This document shows positions 16,272-26,007 of a DNA stretch of 64,000 bases, piece after piece; the stretch's first letter is position 1, and each line of letters starts with the position of its first letter. A program made the position numbers and the translations under genes. The stretch spans positions 359,501 to 423,500 of the forward strand of contig JACJYP010000002.1 of assembly GCA_020636045.1 (NCBI GenBank), in the 5' to 3' direction. Below the pieces are notes generated by a model, which was given only the letters and a program-made list of their open reading frames with translations, was not told where the DNA came from and did not search any database. This DNA is from Lewinellaceae bacterium. Lineage in GTDB: Bacteria > Bacteroidota > Bacteroidia > Chitinophagales > Saprospiraceae.

Positions 16272-17513
16272 TCAGGAATTCGCGCCTGATTCTTCCTTGA
16301 AGGGATGGCGGGGGTGCCATTCTTCCACGGGTTTCAGGTAGTCCAGCAAGGTTGCGGTGAATTTGTTGGCGATGGGGTTCTGGTGACGCAGATAGCACCA
16401 GAGGTCGTGGGATACTGCGCCTACCGAACTTTTGATCTCCAGCGCTGTCCTGGCAAAAACGATGCTGCTGCAATTCCCCTCGATCCCGATGCGGATAATG
16501 TCGTACAGGATATTCAGGTACAACTGTTTGTCGTGGTTGTGCTCTTTATCGTATCCCAGAAAATGCGCTTCCAGTTCCTCGTGGTTTTTGATGATAGTGT
16601 AAAAAGCGACCATTTCACCATTGAGGTAATAGGCAAACATGCGGAAGTCGTCGGGCAGGTCGTGTTTCAGGGCGACCAGATAGTTTTCGTTGAGGTCCAC
16701 CATGTTGAAGCCCGCATTTTTCGCTACTTCGCGGTAGAGGGAATAGATACGCGGCAACTCGCGGCTGATGTCGGCCAGGGATAGTTCCTTTTTCTCGATG
16801 CCGTTGAGTTTTTTGAAGGCTCGCTTGGCTCGGGTGCGGTATTTGGTGGACATGGCGGACAGGTACTCTTCAAAGTCGCCGTATTCAAGCGGCATCACCA
16901 TATTAGGCTGGATATCGAACTCGACAAAACCTTTTTGCACCAGCGTTTGGCCCTGCTCCCGGTTTTCGGGCGCGACATCCTTGACGAGGATCGCCGGCAT
17001 TTTGACGCGCTCGCGGGCCATCAGTTCCACCACTTCGTTCAGCGCTTTTTCCAGTATTTCCACTCCTTCCCGGGCGCTGATCTTCCGGGAATCGAACCAG
17101 TAGCCGTGCGCACCGGTCAGCAGCATATTGCCGCATATGAGGATGTCAGCCGCAGCCATGCTGGCTACCCTGCGTTTGATCCACTTACCCCAGGCGCTGA
17201 AAAAGCAGGGGTCTTTGCCGGGAGAATCCAGTTCAGCGATATTGTCGTCGCCCTTAAAATACTTGATCTGGCAGATGGCAGCCCCTACTGGGGACTCGCC
17301 TTTGTAGAACACCAGATACCCGAAACGCATGCCTTGCGGCGGATTTCGTTCCAACACGGAAAGATAAGGGCGTTGAAAAAACAGGTCGTTTGCAGGGGTG
17401 GCGGCATCCCAGTCCTGTCCGGCGGCTTCTACGGAACGAAAAAAACTGTACCTGATCTTTTCAGGCGCAGCTGCGGTCCCGGTCGATTGGGTGTTGGTTA
17501 CGACAATAGGCAT
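16272..17513 (-). CDS. GNAT/FemAB-like acyltransferase family protein
   Basis: This 413-aa protein is read from ATG 17513 (MPIVVTNTQ). It has the fold signals of the COG3146/GNAT-like group often labelled peptidoglycan biosynthesis/recognition: an N-terminal aromatic substrate region (PANDLFFQRPYLSVLERNPPQGMRFGYLVFYKGESPVGAAICQI), a central KYRTRAKRAFKKL helix, and a second half with YLNGEMVAFYTIIKNHEELEAHFLGYD and an acyl-CoA-site-like strand pair. It has no signal peptide or membrane segment. The acceptor is unknown: amino-acyl or acyl transfer to a cell-envelope compound is the family expectation, and a specific reaction cannot be assigned. It is convergent with the cyclase gene, with only 9 bp between stops. 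Confidence 0.7.
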   Translation of the reverse strand: MPIVVTNTQSTGTAAAPEKIRYSFFRSVEAAGQDWDAATPANDLFFQRPYLSVLERNPPQGMRFGYLVFYKGESPVGAAICQIKYFKGDDNIAELDSPGKDPCFFSAWGKWIKRRVASMAAADILICGNMLLTGAHGYWFDSRKISAREGVEILEKALNEVVELMARERVKMPAILVKDVAPENREQGQTLVQKGFVEFDIQPNMVMPLEYGDFEEYLSAMSTKYRTRAKRAFKKLNGIEKKELSLADISRELPRIYSLYREVAKNAGFNMVDLNENYLVALKHDLPDDFRMFAYYLNGEMVAFYTIIKNHEELEAHFLGYDKEHNHDKQLYLNILYDIIRIGIEGNCSSIVFARTALEIKSSVGAVSHDLWCYLRHQNPIANKFTATLLDYLKPVEEWHPRHPFKEESGANS

Positions 17514-17689
17514 CACAGGTAGCTTGTTAACAGTCCGACAAAGAAAACGTGTTGTGCCGAAAATGGTTGATTTCAATAGACCAAATGCCGTTTTTTAACT
17601 TCTTCCATCGGTCTGTTCAGGTACAAATGGCTGCCACCATCATGCCAAAAAGCGCGTGATATTGTTATCCGGCGTTTTCCGGGGGCATT

Positions 17690-18901
17690 TTACAGGGCTT
17701 CGAGTGCCTGTTGCAGATCTTCCCAAAGCCAGGCCGGGTCTTCCAGGCCGATGTAAAAGCGCGCGAATGTCCAGGGCAGAGAGGGCTGGCCCTTGCCGGG
17801 AATGTTGTAAAAGCCGATCGTCGGGATGATCAGCGACTCGTGGCCACCCCAGCTCACCGCCATCGTGAATCGTTTCAGGCGACCGACGAAAGCCTCCATT
17901 TTTTGCTGGGTGTCGGTTTTGAAGTCTACCGAAAAAAGGCCGCCGCAACCGCGCATTTGCCTTTTTGCCAGTTCCAACTGCGGAAAACTGTGGTGAAAAG
18001 GGTAGAAAATACGCGATACTTTGGGGTGTTGTTCCAGCCGTTCTATCAGCCATTGCGCGCTGTCGTTGCTGCGTTGCAAGCGGAGCGGCAGGGTGCGCAA
18101 TCCGCGCAGTACGAGCGCGGCATCGTGCGGGCCCAGGATGCCGCCGAGTGTCATCACTTCGGATAGGAAGATCTTTTTCACCATTTCCCGGCTTGCGCAA
18201 AGTACCCCCACCACCACGTCGGAATGCCCGTTGAGATACTTGGTGCCGGAATGCACCACGATGTCGATCCCGAAAGCAGCGGGATTCTGGTATACCGGCG
18301 AACAGTATGAATTGTCGATAATCGTCACGATCCCGTGCGCTTTGGCCAGTTCGGCGCAGGCGGTCAAATCCTGACATTCGTAGGTCATGGAATTGGGGCT
18401 TTCCAGATAGAGGATTCGGGTATCGGGCCTGATGGCCGCACGAATATTTTCGATATCCGTACCGTCTACAAAAGTGTGTTCCACACCGAAGCGTGACAAA
18501 AATTTGCGCAGCAGAACATTCGTCCAGGTGTAAGGAGATCGCTGGCAGACGATGTGCTCGCCGGCGCTGATATTGCCGATAACGGCGGCTGCAACGGCCC
18601 CTGCGCCGCTGGAAAACACCCATGCATCTTCCGTACCCTCCAGGGCGGCGAGTTTTTTTCGCAGGATTTCCACAGTGGGGTTATTGCCCCTGGAGTACAC
18701 GTGGTGCTCCTGTTCGTCGGCGAACGCCTCGCGAAATGCGGCCAGATCGGGTAGTACAAAATTACTTGTCTGGATCACCGGTGGCGATACGGCATAAAAG
18801 TATCGTTCGCGTTCCTCGCCCAGGTGCATGAGGATATCGCTCAACTCCGGGTCATGGTGTTCCTGACCGGTTTCGCTCGTTTTATTCGGATCGTCCATCA
18901 T
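17690..18901 (-). CDS. Trans-sulfuration family PLP enzyme (cystathionine gamma-synthase/lyase type)
   Basis: This 403-aa protein has the Cys/Met-metabolism PLP fold. It has the phosphate-binding YSRGNNPTVEILRKKLAALEG (about 69-89), SSGAGAV (97-103), the cofactor-stacking region LRKFLSRFG, D196 (TIIDNSYCSP) that pairs with the pyridine nitrogen, and the Schiff-base lysine K221 in SGTKYLNGHSDVV. The family includes cystathionine gamma-synthase, beta- and gamma-lyases and methionine gamma-lyase, and the sequence alone does not settle which. The N-terminal 30 residues, rich in acidic residues, are longer than in many homologues. Two ATG codons in tandem begin the gene (18901 and 18898). It stands alone, 42 bp downstream of the S46 peptidase gene. 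Confidence 0.88.
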   Translation of the reverse strand: MMDDPNKTSETGQEHHDPELSDILMHLGEERERYFYAVSPPVIQTSNFVLPDLAAFREAFADEQEHHVYSRGNNPTVEILRKKLAALEGTEDAWVFSSGAGAVAAAVIGNISAGEHIVCQRSPYTWTNVLLRKFLSRFGVEHTFVDGTDIENIRAAIRPDTRILYLESPNSMTYECQDLTACAELAKAHGIVTIIDNSYCSPVYQNPAAFGIDIVVHSGTKYLNGHSDVVVGVLCASREMVKKIFLSEVMTLGGILGPHDAALVLRGLRTLPLRLQRSNDSAQWLIERLEQHPKVSRIFYPFHHSFPQLELAKRQMRGCGGLFSVDFKTDTQQKMEAFVGRLKRFTMAVSWGGHESLIIPTIGFYNIPGKGQPSLPWTFARFYIGLEDPAWLWEDLQQALEAL

Positions 18902-18943
18902 TCTTCAGAACTGCGTAAATGCCGGGATCTGGATAACAAGGCG

Positions 18944-21121
18944 CTATTTCCGCTTTCGTTTTCCTTTCACCAGGTTCATTTCATTGATCAGGTATCCGGC
19001 GCCCGCGTATTTATCGATGATAAAGAGGATATAGCGGATATCGACCATGATGTTGCGGCAAATGGCCGGGTCGTAGTTCAGGTCGCTCATCGTGCCTTCC
19101 CATACGCGGTCGAAGTTGAGTCCGATCAGGTTGCCGTAGGCATCGAGTGCCGGGCTGCCGGAATTGCCGCCGGTGGTATGGTTGGTGCCGATGAAACCCA
19201 CGGGTACGCGTCCGCTCGCATCGGCGTATCTGCCGTAATCTTTTGCTTTCCACAGGTCGATCAGACGTTGCGGCACATCGAACTCGTAATCGCCGGGGCT
19301 GTATTTTTCCATCACGCCGTCCAGATACGTCTGCTCCTCGTAGTGCACGGCATCGCGGGGTGAGTAGCCGCTGACTTTGCCATAGGTGAGCCGCAGCGTG
19401 CTGTTAGCATCCGGGAAGAAGCGTTTTTCCTTAAACACCGCCATCTGGGCGGCCATGTACTGGCGCTGAAGCAGGTTGATCTGCGGCTGTAGTTCCTGCA
19501 ATTTCGGTTGTATCTTTTCCTGGTAGGCGTCGCTCAGCGTTTTCCAGAAAGTATAGGCCGGGTCGTTCTTCAACGTTTCAGCAACCACGGCAGGCTCTTT
19601 TGCCAGCAGAGCTTCCATTTTGGCGCGGTACGGCAGCACGCTGTTTGAAAACATGGTGTGCGCCAGGCCCGAATAACCACCGTTTTTGGCAGCGGCCATT
19701 TTCACAAAACCGCCGCCCCATTCCTCAGGCATGTTTTCGGCGTATATTTCCATCAGCGCGGCAAAGACCGCTTCATCCACTTCCGGGCGATAATCCTTGT
19801 AAAAGCCTTCCAGGCGTGCGGCCGCGTCTTTTTGCTTTCCGGCAAAGAAGGCTTCGCCGTTCTTGTCATACGATTCTATCCAGCTGTTGAGTCCTGCTGC
19901 CAGGCTCAGCACCTCGTTGTTCCGGAGGCAGGCTTCCAGGTAATAATCGCGGGCAAGTGCGTACGGCTCAATGTCGCGGTACAGATCGCGGAGGCGGGGC
20001 AACAGGTTGTTGTATTTGTACTTGAAATCGACACTTTTCTCCACACGGCGGGTAAATTCAGCCTCCATAGCGCTCTTTTTCTCGTAGGCGCCATAGGTTT
20101 TGAGCCCCTGCATTTCACCCATCCATTTCTTCCAGGCATTGGCAATAGAAGCGAATCGCGCTACATAGGCGATCTTGACGGCCGGGTCTTTGCGCATGAA
20201 CCCGTCCATCGCTTTGAGCGCGCGGTCGCGAATGGCTACTTTCGCAGGGTCGAGCACTTCGCCGACCTGGCGGATAGCCGCTTCGGGCAGGTACTCGTCC
20301 GTGCGGCCGGGAAACCCGAATACCATCGTAAAATCACCTTCCCGCACGCCGTCGAGGGAAATACCGAGGTGTTTTTTGGGGCGGAAGGGTACGTTATCCT
20401 TTGAGTATTCAGCAGGCAGGTTGTCTTTGCCGGCATATACACGGAACATTGAAAAGTCGCCGGTGTGGCGCGGCCAAACCCAGTTGTCCGTATCGGCGCC
20501 GAATTTGCCGATGCTGCTGGGCGGTGCCCCGACGAACCGGACATCCCGAAAGGTCTGCGTCACGAACAGGTAATATTGATTGCCATTGTAAAAGGGGCGG
20601 ATCTGAATGTCCTCCCATTTTTCTTTTTTTGTATTGACGCGGATCTGGGCGAGGTTTTTATCGATCTGTGACTGACGGGCCTCTTCGGCCATGCTTTCGC
20701 TCACGCCGAGCAATGCCAGGGCCGTTACGTCCTCCATTCGGGCGATAAACATCGCCGTCACGCCCGGCGCCGGCAGTTCCTGCTCGCGGTTTTGGGCCCA
20801 ATAGCCGTTTTCGATATAGTTGTTTTCCAGGCTGCTGAGCTGCTGGATGGCACCGAAACCGCAGTGGTGATTGGTGAGCAATAAACCCTCCGGAGAGATC
20901 ATCTCGCCGGTGCAGCCGCCGTTGAACTGGCAGATAGCGTCCTTGAGGCTGGGTTGTGCAATGGCGAATATGTCGTCGGCTTCGATCTTCAGGCCGAGCG
21001 ACTGCATTTCCTTTTCATTTTGCTTTTCTAGGTGGAGCGGTACCCACATGCCTCCCTGGGCATTCAGCAGACAAGGGAACAGCAGCAGGATAAGGAGCGT
21101 ACGTTTTTTCATGCGTGTCAT
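18944..21121 (-). CDS. S46-family dipeptidyl-peptidase, DPP11-like (Asp/Glu-specific)
   Basis: This 725-aa periplasmic serine exopeptidase has a signal peptide (MKKRTLLILLLFPCLLNAQ). It releases dipeptides from the N terminus of oligopeptides. The catalytic residues are visible: His in LLTNHHCGFG (about 86), Asp in WPRHTGDFSMFR (about 222) and Ser in GGNSGSP (about 654). The S1-pocket position in GLNFDRVWEG (about 672) is Arg. In characterised P. gingivalis enzymes Arg here gives Asp/Glu preference (DPP11), and Gly gives hydrophobic preference (DPP7). The start may be ATG 21121 or ATG 21112, and both keep the signal peptide. Amino-acid use from peptides fits the T9SS and TonB setting. Confidence 0.94.
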   Translation of the reverse strand: MTRMKKRTLLILLLFPCLLNAQGGMWVPLHLEKQNEKEMQSLGLKIEADDIFAIAQPSLKDAICQFNGGCTGEMISPEGLLLTNHHCGFGAIQQLSSLENNYIENGYWAQNREQELPAPGVTAMFIARMEDVTALALLGVSESMAEEARQSQIDKNLAQIRVNTKKEKWEDIQIRPFYNGNQYYLFVTQTFRDVRFVGAPPSSIGKFGADTDNWVWPRHTGDFSMFRVYAGKDNLPAEYSKDNVPFRPKKHLGISLDGVREGDFTMVFGFPGRTDEYLPEAAIRQVGEVLDPAKVAIRDRALKAMDGFMRKDPAVKIAYVARFASIANAWKKWMGEMQGLKTYGAYEKKSAMEAEFTRRVEKSVDFKYKYNNLLPRLRDLYRDIEPYALARDYYLEACLRNNEVLSLAAGLNSWIESYDKNGEAFFAGKQKDAAARLEGFYKDYRPEVDEAVFAALMEIYAENMPEEWGGGFVKMAAAKNGGYSGLAHTMFSNSVLPYRAKMEALLAKEPAVVAETLKNDPAYTFWKTLSDAYQEKIQPKLQELQPQINLLQRQYMAAQMAVFKEKRFFPDANSTLRLTYGKVSGYSPRDAVHYEEQTYLDGVMEKYSPGDYEFDVPQRLIDLWKAKDYGRYADASGRVPVGFIGTNHTTGGNSGSPALDAYGNLIGLNFDRVWEGTMSDLNYDPAICRNIMVDIRYILFIIDKYAGAGYLINEMNLVKGKRKRK

Positions 21122-21218
21122 TTTTTACCGGCGGCAAATATAAACATCCCGCGGCCCCCGCGCCAGACAAGTCGCTGAAGGGCTGCGTGAGGAGCAGAAT
21201 TGACAATCGGACAAAAAA

Positions 21219-21256
21219 ATCCCCACAGAAAATGTGCATCTGCGGGGATCTTTTCA
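21219..21256 (-). terminator. Intrinsic terminator of the TlpA-like gene
   Basis: An 11-bp stem (21219-21229 with 21239-21249, one mismatch) is followed on the minus strand by seven T (21219-21213). It lies just after the stop at 21277. Confidence 0.8.
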
Positions 21257-21276
21257 AGGCGGGACCTGCGGGGCCT

Positions 21277-22359
21277 TTAAAGCACTTTCAGCAATTCCGA
21301 TTCCAGGCTAGTGCCCGGATTGATGGCTACGATCTTACCATCGCGACCGATCAGGAAAGTGCGCGGGATCGACCGAACGCCATAAACGGCTGCCGGTGCG
21401 CTGTTCCAGAATTGCAGGTCGCTCACGTGGTTGTCCCACTCGAGTCCGTCTTTTTCGATTGCCTGCACCCAGCGGTCCTTGCCATCCTGTTTGTCAAGCG
21501 AAACGCTGAACACGTCGAAGCCCTTGTTCTTGTACTTTTTATACACTTCTACTACGTGGGGGTTGGCCCTGCGGCAGGGCGCGCACCACGATGCCCAGAA
21601 ATCGAGTAAAACGACCTTGCCTTTCAGGGTCGAAAGCGAGCGGGTTTTGCCATCCGGGCCGGGCAGGCTGATCTCGGGCGCTTCCATGCCGACCTGTATG
21701 GGGCCGCCGCCACTGCCGCCGGCTTGCTGTGCCGCCTGCTGCTTGACCTGCGTTTCCAGTGTTTTGACCATATTGTCGTAATCCAGCGCGTATTTGGTGC
21801 CCGGCATGTATTCATTCAGGTCTTTTGCCGCCGTTTTAAAATCCTCCACGAAACTGCCTGCGCTGTTGCCCAGGAAGGAAGATGTAAGGATGGCGCGCAT
21901 CAGCGGGTTGCAACCCTTTTTGATGGCGGCACGGGCCTCCTCGGGCGATTTGAACTGATTTTTGAGCGCGTCGCTAATGATGCCTGCGTAGCAGCTGAAT
22001 GTTTCCGATCCCGTTACTTCCACGTCGAGGCGGTCGAGCGTGTTGAGTTCGCCTTTGATCTCGACGGTTTTTTCGGTGCCATCGAGGATATAAAAGAGGC
22101 GTTTGGCGCCGATGGTCATCCGGTAAAGTCCCTGTTCCGGGGCTTTTTCCTGTTTGATCTCAAAATTGCCGTTGGCGTCGCAAGTCGCGTTCCCGAGAGG
22201 CGTATTGGTACGATCGAAATTCGCCTGCTCCAGCAGTACCTGAAGGTTGGCGGCGCCATTGATCGTGCCTTTTACAGTGTAACCACTCTGGCCGTTGCAG
22301 GCATGGAAAATGGCCAGGACCGGCAGGGTGAAAAGAAGCAGTAAGTTTATCTTTTTCAT
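21277..22359 (-). CDS. TlpA-like thioredoxin-fold protein with DUF4369 N domain
   Basis: This 360-aa exported protein has a signal peptide with a possible lipobox-like end (IFHAC, about residue 21), so it may be a lipoprotein. The N-terminal beta domain (about 26-125, YTVKGTINGAANLQVLLEQ, GLYRMTIGAKRLFYILDGTEKTVEIKGEL) matches DUF4369, found in Bacteroidota thiol-disulfide proteins. The C-terminal AhpC/TlpA domain (about 220-355) has the redox centre WCAPC and the cis-Pro loop SIPRTFLI. Such proteins act as periplasmic disulfide reductases, often of unknown partner. A Gly/Gln-rich linker (QQAAQQAGGSGGG) joins the domains. It is single, ends in a clear intrinsic terminator and lies downstream of purL. 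Confidence 0.9.
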   Translation of the reverse strand: MKKINLLLLFTLPVLAIFHACNGQSGYTVKGTINGAANLQVLLEQANFDRTNTPLGNATCDANGNFEIKQEKAPEQGLYRMTIGAKRLFYILDGTEKTVEIKGELNTLDRLDVEVTGSETFSCYAGIISDALKNQFKSPEEARAAIKKGCNPLMRAILTSSFLGNSAGSFVEDFKTAAKDLNEYMPGTKYALDYDNMVKTLETQVKQQAAQQAGGSGGGPIQVGMEAPEISLPGPDGKTRSLSTLKGKVVLLDFWASWCAPCRRANPHVVEVYKKYKNKGFDVFSVSLDKQDGKDRWVQAIEKDGLEWDNHVSDLQFWNSAPAAVYGVRSIPRTFLIGRDGKIVAINPGTSLESELLKVL

Positions 22360-22437
22360 GATGTTGAATGATTTACAAATATTTGGCCGGAACGTTCAAA
22401 GCAACATGCGCGTCGCGAACAAACGGCTCTAAAGCAG

Positions 22438-24654
22438 TTATTGCATGATATTCCCCAAAACGGTATCATAGGTGCGTTTCCAGCCGGAAACGTTGCCCCA
22501 ATCCGATCCGTCGAAGATCAATTTTAGGCCGGTGACGATGCCCAGCGACTCAAATGGGGCATTTTCATCTTTCAGAAAACGCTCGAACGCTTCGGCTTGT
22601 TCTGTCCGCACCGTAACAATTACCCGGCTTTGCGCTTCGCCGAACAGCCAGGCGTCTTTTCGAACGGCAGGGTTGCTCTTTACCTCGAACCCGAGACCGC
22701 GCGGCATGGCCGATTCCAGCAAAGCCGCAAAAATACCGCCATCGGAAACATCGTGCGCCGATTGCAGCCAGTTGCCTGCAATGGCTTTTTTAATCACCTG
22801 CTGGATGGCGTATTCTTCCTCCAGGTCGAAATGCGGGCAATTGCTGTATTCCACATTCAGGATATTGCGCAGATACTCACTGCTACCGAGGTCGTCGCGG
22901 CTGGTACCGATCAGATAGATCCGGTCTCCTTCCGATTTGAAATCGAGGGTCATCATCCGCTCGTAATCGTCGAGAATGCCCAGCATGCCGATGGTCGGAG
23001 TGGGATAAACCGGTATTACTTTCCCTTTGTGGGTATATTGGTTGTAAAAACTTACGTTGCCGCCGGTAACGGGCGTCTCGAACCTGCGGCAGGCGTCGCC
23101 CATTCCCCGGATGGCTTCTGCGAACTGGTAATATACTTCCGGGTTGTAGGGGTTGCCGAAGTTGAGGCAATTGGTGATCGCAACGGGTTCGCCGCCGGCG
23201 CACACGATATTGCGCGCCGCTTCAGCAACGGCGATCATGCCGCCTTTGCGGGGATCGGCGTACACGTAGGCGGAGTTGCAGTCGGTGGTCAGCGCGAGGG
23301 CCTTCGAAGTGCCTTTTACGTACACAACGGCTGCATCGCTGGGCCTGTTGGTAGTCATGGTACCGGTGCGCACCATCGAATCGTATTGCTGGGTGACCCA
23401 TTGTTTGGATGCCAGGTTGGGCGAGTGCCACAGCTTTTCCGCGGCAGCCTTGTAGTCGGCCGGTTCAGCGATACCGCCGAGGTCGAAGCGCGCGATCTCT
23501 TCCATGTAGGCCGGTTTCTTTTGTTCGCGTACATACACGGGCGCGCCGCCGCCCAATACGAGCGTTTCCGCAGGCACGTCGGCTACTTTTTCGCCTTCGT
23601 AGAAGTATTCGAGGCGCCCGCCGGCGGTCGTTTCGCCGATTTGCTCGCAGGGGAGGTCCCATTTTTCAAAAACGGCCTGTATTTCCGCTTCCTGGCCGGG
23701 CTCGCACACGATCAGCATGCGCTCCTGGCTTTCCGAAAGCAGGATCTCCCAGTCTTTCATGTGGGCCTGCCGGGTCGGTACCTTGTCGAGGTCGATGCGC
23801 ATGCCGCAGCCAGCCTTGGCGCTCATTTCGGAGGTGGAGCAGGTGATACCCGCCGCGCCCATATCCTGCATGCCCACGATCGCGCCTGTGCGGATGGCTT
23901 CGAGGCTTGCTTCCAGCAGCAGTTTTTCCTGAAAGGGGTCGCCGACCTGTACGGCCGGCAGGTCCTCGTGGCTGTCTTCCGAAAGATCGGCGCTGGCAAA
24001 AGTGGCGCCGTGGATGCCGTCTTTCCCTGTGGAGGAGCCTACGATGAACACAGGGTTGCCCGGCCCGCCGGCAGTGGCGCTCACGGTCTCGCCCTCTTTT
24101 ACAATACCTGCCGACATGGCATTTACCAGGATGTCGTGGTTGTAGCAGGGCATGAAGTACACTTCGCCGCCCACCGTGGGCACGCCGAAGCAATTGCCGT
24201 AGTCGCCGATCCCTTTCACCACGCCCGCTACCAGGCGGCGCATGCGCGGGTTGTCGGGGATACCGAAGCGCAGGCTGTTCAGCGCTGCAATCGGGCGGGC
24301 GCCCATGGTAAAGATGTCGCGGTGGATACCGCCGACCCCGGTTGCCGCTCCCTGGTACGGTTCGATGGCGGACGGGTGGTTGTGGCTCTCGATCTTGAAT
24401 GCGCAGCCCAGGCCGTCGCCGATATCCACAAGGCCGGCGTTTTCTTCTCCGGCGCCTACAAGCAGCCTTTTGCCACTGCGCGGCAGGGTCTTGAGTTGTA
24501 GGATCGAATTTTTGTACGAGCAGTGCTCACTCCACATCACCGAGTAGATGCTCAGTTCGGTGAAATTGGGCGATCGCCCAAGAATTTCCACAATTTTTTC
24601 GAACTCTTCGGCGGTAAGGCCGAGGTTTTTGGCGGTTTCGATATTGGACTGCAT
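22438..24654 (-). CDS. purL: Phosphoribosylformylglycinamidine synthase, large subunit (small-type PurL)
   Basis: PurL carries out the ATP- and glutamine-dependent conversion of FGAR to FGAM in purine synthesis. The 738-aa length from ATG 24654 (MQSNIETAKNLGL) matches the bacterial small PurL, which works with separate PurS and PurQ. Neither is in this window. The duplicated AIRS-like fold is visible: HNHPSAIEPYQGAATGVGGIHRD, MGARPIAALNSLRFG, MQDMGAAGITCSTSEMSAKAG and the second-half elements ALTTDCNSAYVYADPRKGG and GGNVSFYNQ. An upstream frame to 24723 adds residues without homology, so the internal ATG is preferred. It is on the same strand as the TlpA-like gene, but no operon link is evident. 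Confidence 0.95.
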   Translation of the reverse strand: MQSNIETAKNLGLTAEEFEKIVEILGRSPNFTELSIYSVMWSEHCSYKNSILQLKTLPRSGKRLLVGAGEENAGLVDIGDGLGCAFKIESHNHPSAIEPYQGAATGVGGIHRDIFTMGARPIAALNSLRFGIPDNPRMRRLVAGVVKGIGDYGNCFGVPTVGGEVYFMPCYNHDILVNAMSAGIVKEGETVSATAGGPGNPVFIVGSSTGKDGIHGATFASADLSEDSHEDLPAVQVGDPFQEKLLLEASLEAIRTGAIVGMQDMGAAGITCSTSEMSAKAGCGMRIDLDKVPTRQAHMKDWEILLSESQERMLIVCEPGQEAEIQAVFEKWDLPCEQIGETTAGGRLEYFYEGEKVADVPAETLVLGGGAPVYVREQKKPAYMEEIARFDLGGIAEPADYKAAAEKLWHSPNLASKQWVTQQYDSMVRTGTMTTNRPSDAAVVYVKGTSKALALTTDCNSAYVYADPRKGGMIAVAEAARNIVCAGGEPVAITNCLNFGNPYNPEVYYQFAEAIRGMGDACRRFETPVTGGNVSFYNQYTHKGKVIPVYPTPTIGMLGILDDYERMMTLDFKSEGDRIYLIGTSRDDLGSSEYLRNILNVEYSNCPHFDLEEEYAIQQVIKKAIAGNWLQSAHDVSDGGIFAALLESAMPRGLGFEVKSNPAVRKDAWLFGEAQSRVIVTVRTEQAEAFERFLKDENAPFESLGIVTGLKLIFDGSDWGNVSGWKRTYDTVLGNIMQ

Positions 24655-24778
24655 GTGTGTGACGTGAGAGGTGAGCGGCCGGATTGCTGAGGGCCGGAAT
24701 TTGAAGGCGCAAAAATAGCGCAACAGGTAGTAATGGAAAAGCGCGGCCAGGGTTTATGAAGAAAATAAGAACGCAAAA

Positions 24779-26002
24779 TCAGCCCTTTCGCTCCAGCAGG
24801 GCCAGATAAAAGCCGTCGAAACCTTCATCCTGGGGGAGAATACGTTTTTCTTCCAGCAAGGAAAAGGACGCACCCGCCTCGCTGTTGAGGAATTGCTTTA
24901 TCTGTTCATTGTTTTCTGACGGCAAAATGCTGCAGGTGGCGTATACCATGCGGCCGCCGGGCTTCACGATCGGGCTGTATGACTGCAGGATGTCCTGCTG
25001 TACGGTGCGCAATTCGTCGATGAATGTCGCTTGCAGTTTCCATTTCGAATCGGGGTTGCGGCGCAACACGCCCAGGCCGCTGCAGGGCACGTCGAGCAGG
25101 AGCCGGTCGGCGCTGCCATACAGGCGTTTGATCACCTTGCGGTTTTCAATGCTGCGGGTCTCGATATTGGTTGCGCCGGCCCTGCGCGCGCGCAGGCGCA
25201 GCGCGTCGAGCTTCCAGGCAAGCGTGTCGAGTGCGATCAGGCTGCCGCGGTTTTGCAGCAGGGCCGCAAGGTGCAGCGTTTTACCGCCGCCGCCGGCGCA
25301 GGCATCCACCACGCGCATGCCGGGTTCCGGCGCGAGCAGCGGCGCCACCTGCTGGCTGCTGAAATCCTGCACTTCGAACAGTCCCTTTTTAAATGCTTTT
25401 GTCTGGAATACGTTTTGCCGGCGCACGAGTACCAGCGCATCGCTTTCACCGGCAGCCTGTGTCTCGATCCCTTCCGCATGAAGCGCTTTTTGCAGGGCCG
25501 ACCGGTCGGTTTTCAGGCGGTTGGTGCGCAGCACGACCTGCGCCGGGCGGTTGAGCCAGGAAAGTGTTTCTTCCCATTGCCCGCCGAGCTCGCGCTCGCC
25601 GAGCGCATCCAGCCAGTCGGGTATGCTTTCGCGCAGTTTTCGCTGCTGCCGGGCCTGCTCCAGCCCTTTTTTCAGTGTTCCCGGATTCAGGCCGCTGAAT
25701 TCCCGCCAATCGGGCAGATATAGGCCGCTTGCTACGACGTGGATGCCGATCAGTGCCCAAAAGTCTGCCTCGTCGGCCGGTTCGCGGCCCAGCAAAGCCG
25801 TATACAGGCGGTAATAACGCACGATCTCGTAGGTGTTTTCTGCAATAAACGCGCGATCGCGACTGCCCGCCTTCGGATTGTGGCGCAGCGTGTATTCGAT
25901 CACCTTGTCGGCATGGCGGTTTTCACGAAAAATAGCAAAAAGCGCCTGCGCGACGGCGCGGACCAGAATGGGATGCAGTTTTTGCGGTGTGGTGTTTTTC
26001 AA
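24779..26002 (-). CDS. RsmB/NOP2-family RNA cytosine-C5 methyltransferase
   Basis: This 407-aa protein has an NusB-like helical N-terminal half (ALFAIFRENRHADKVIEYTLRHNPKAGSRDRAFI) and a Rossmann-type methyltransferase half. The SAM-binding motif is VVDACAGGGGKTLHLAALL (about 237-255). The two catalytic cysteines are in LLLDVPCSGLGVLRRNPD and VYATCSILPSENNEQ. Members methylate cytosine C5 in 16S or 23S rRNA or tRNA, and the exact target is not settled by sequence. No S-adenosylmethionine-binding defect is visible. It lies 5 bp downstream of a secreted hypothetical gene on the same strand, an unusual pairing but spaced as an operon. Confidence 0.93.
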   Translation of the reverse strand: MKNTTPQKLHPILVRAVAQALFAIFRENRHADKVIEYTLRHNPKAGSRDRAFIAENTYEIVRYYRLYTALLGREPADEADFWALIGIHVVASGLYLPDWREFSGLNPGTLKKGLEQARQQRKLRESIPDWLDALGERELGGQWEETLSWLNRPAQVVLRTNRLKTDRSALQKALHAEGIETQAAGESDALVLVRRQNVFQTKAFKKGLFEVQDFSSQQVAPLLAPEPGMRVVDACAGGGGKTLHLAALLQNRGSLIALDTLAWKLDALRLRARRAGATNIETRSIENRKVIKRLYGSADRLLLDVPCSGLGVLRRNPDSKWKLQATFIDELRTVQQDILQSYSPIVKPGGRMVYATCSILPSENNEQIKQFLNSEAGASFSLLEEKRILPQDEGFDGFYLALLERKG

Positions 26003-26007
26003 CGGCG

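Noticed and set aside
17640..18623. A 327-codon minus-strand frame
   Set aside because: It lies in another frame inside the PLP-enzyme gene, which has complete active-site motifs.
22597..24501. A 634-codon plus-strand frame
   Set aside because: It mirrors purL codons on the other strand and has no family resemblance.
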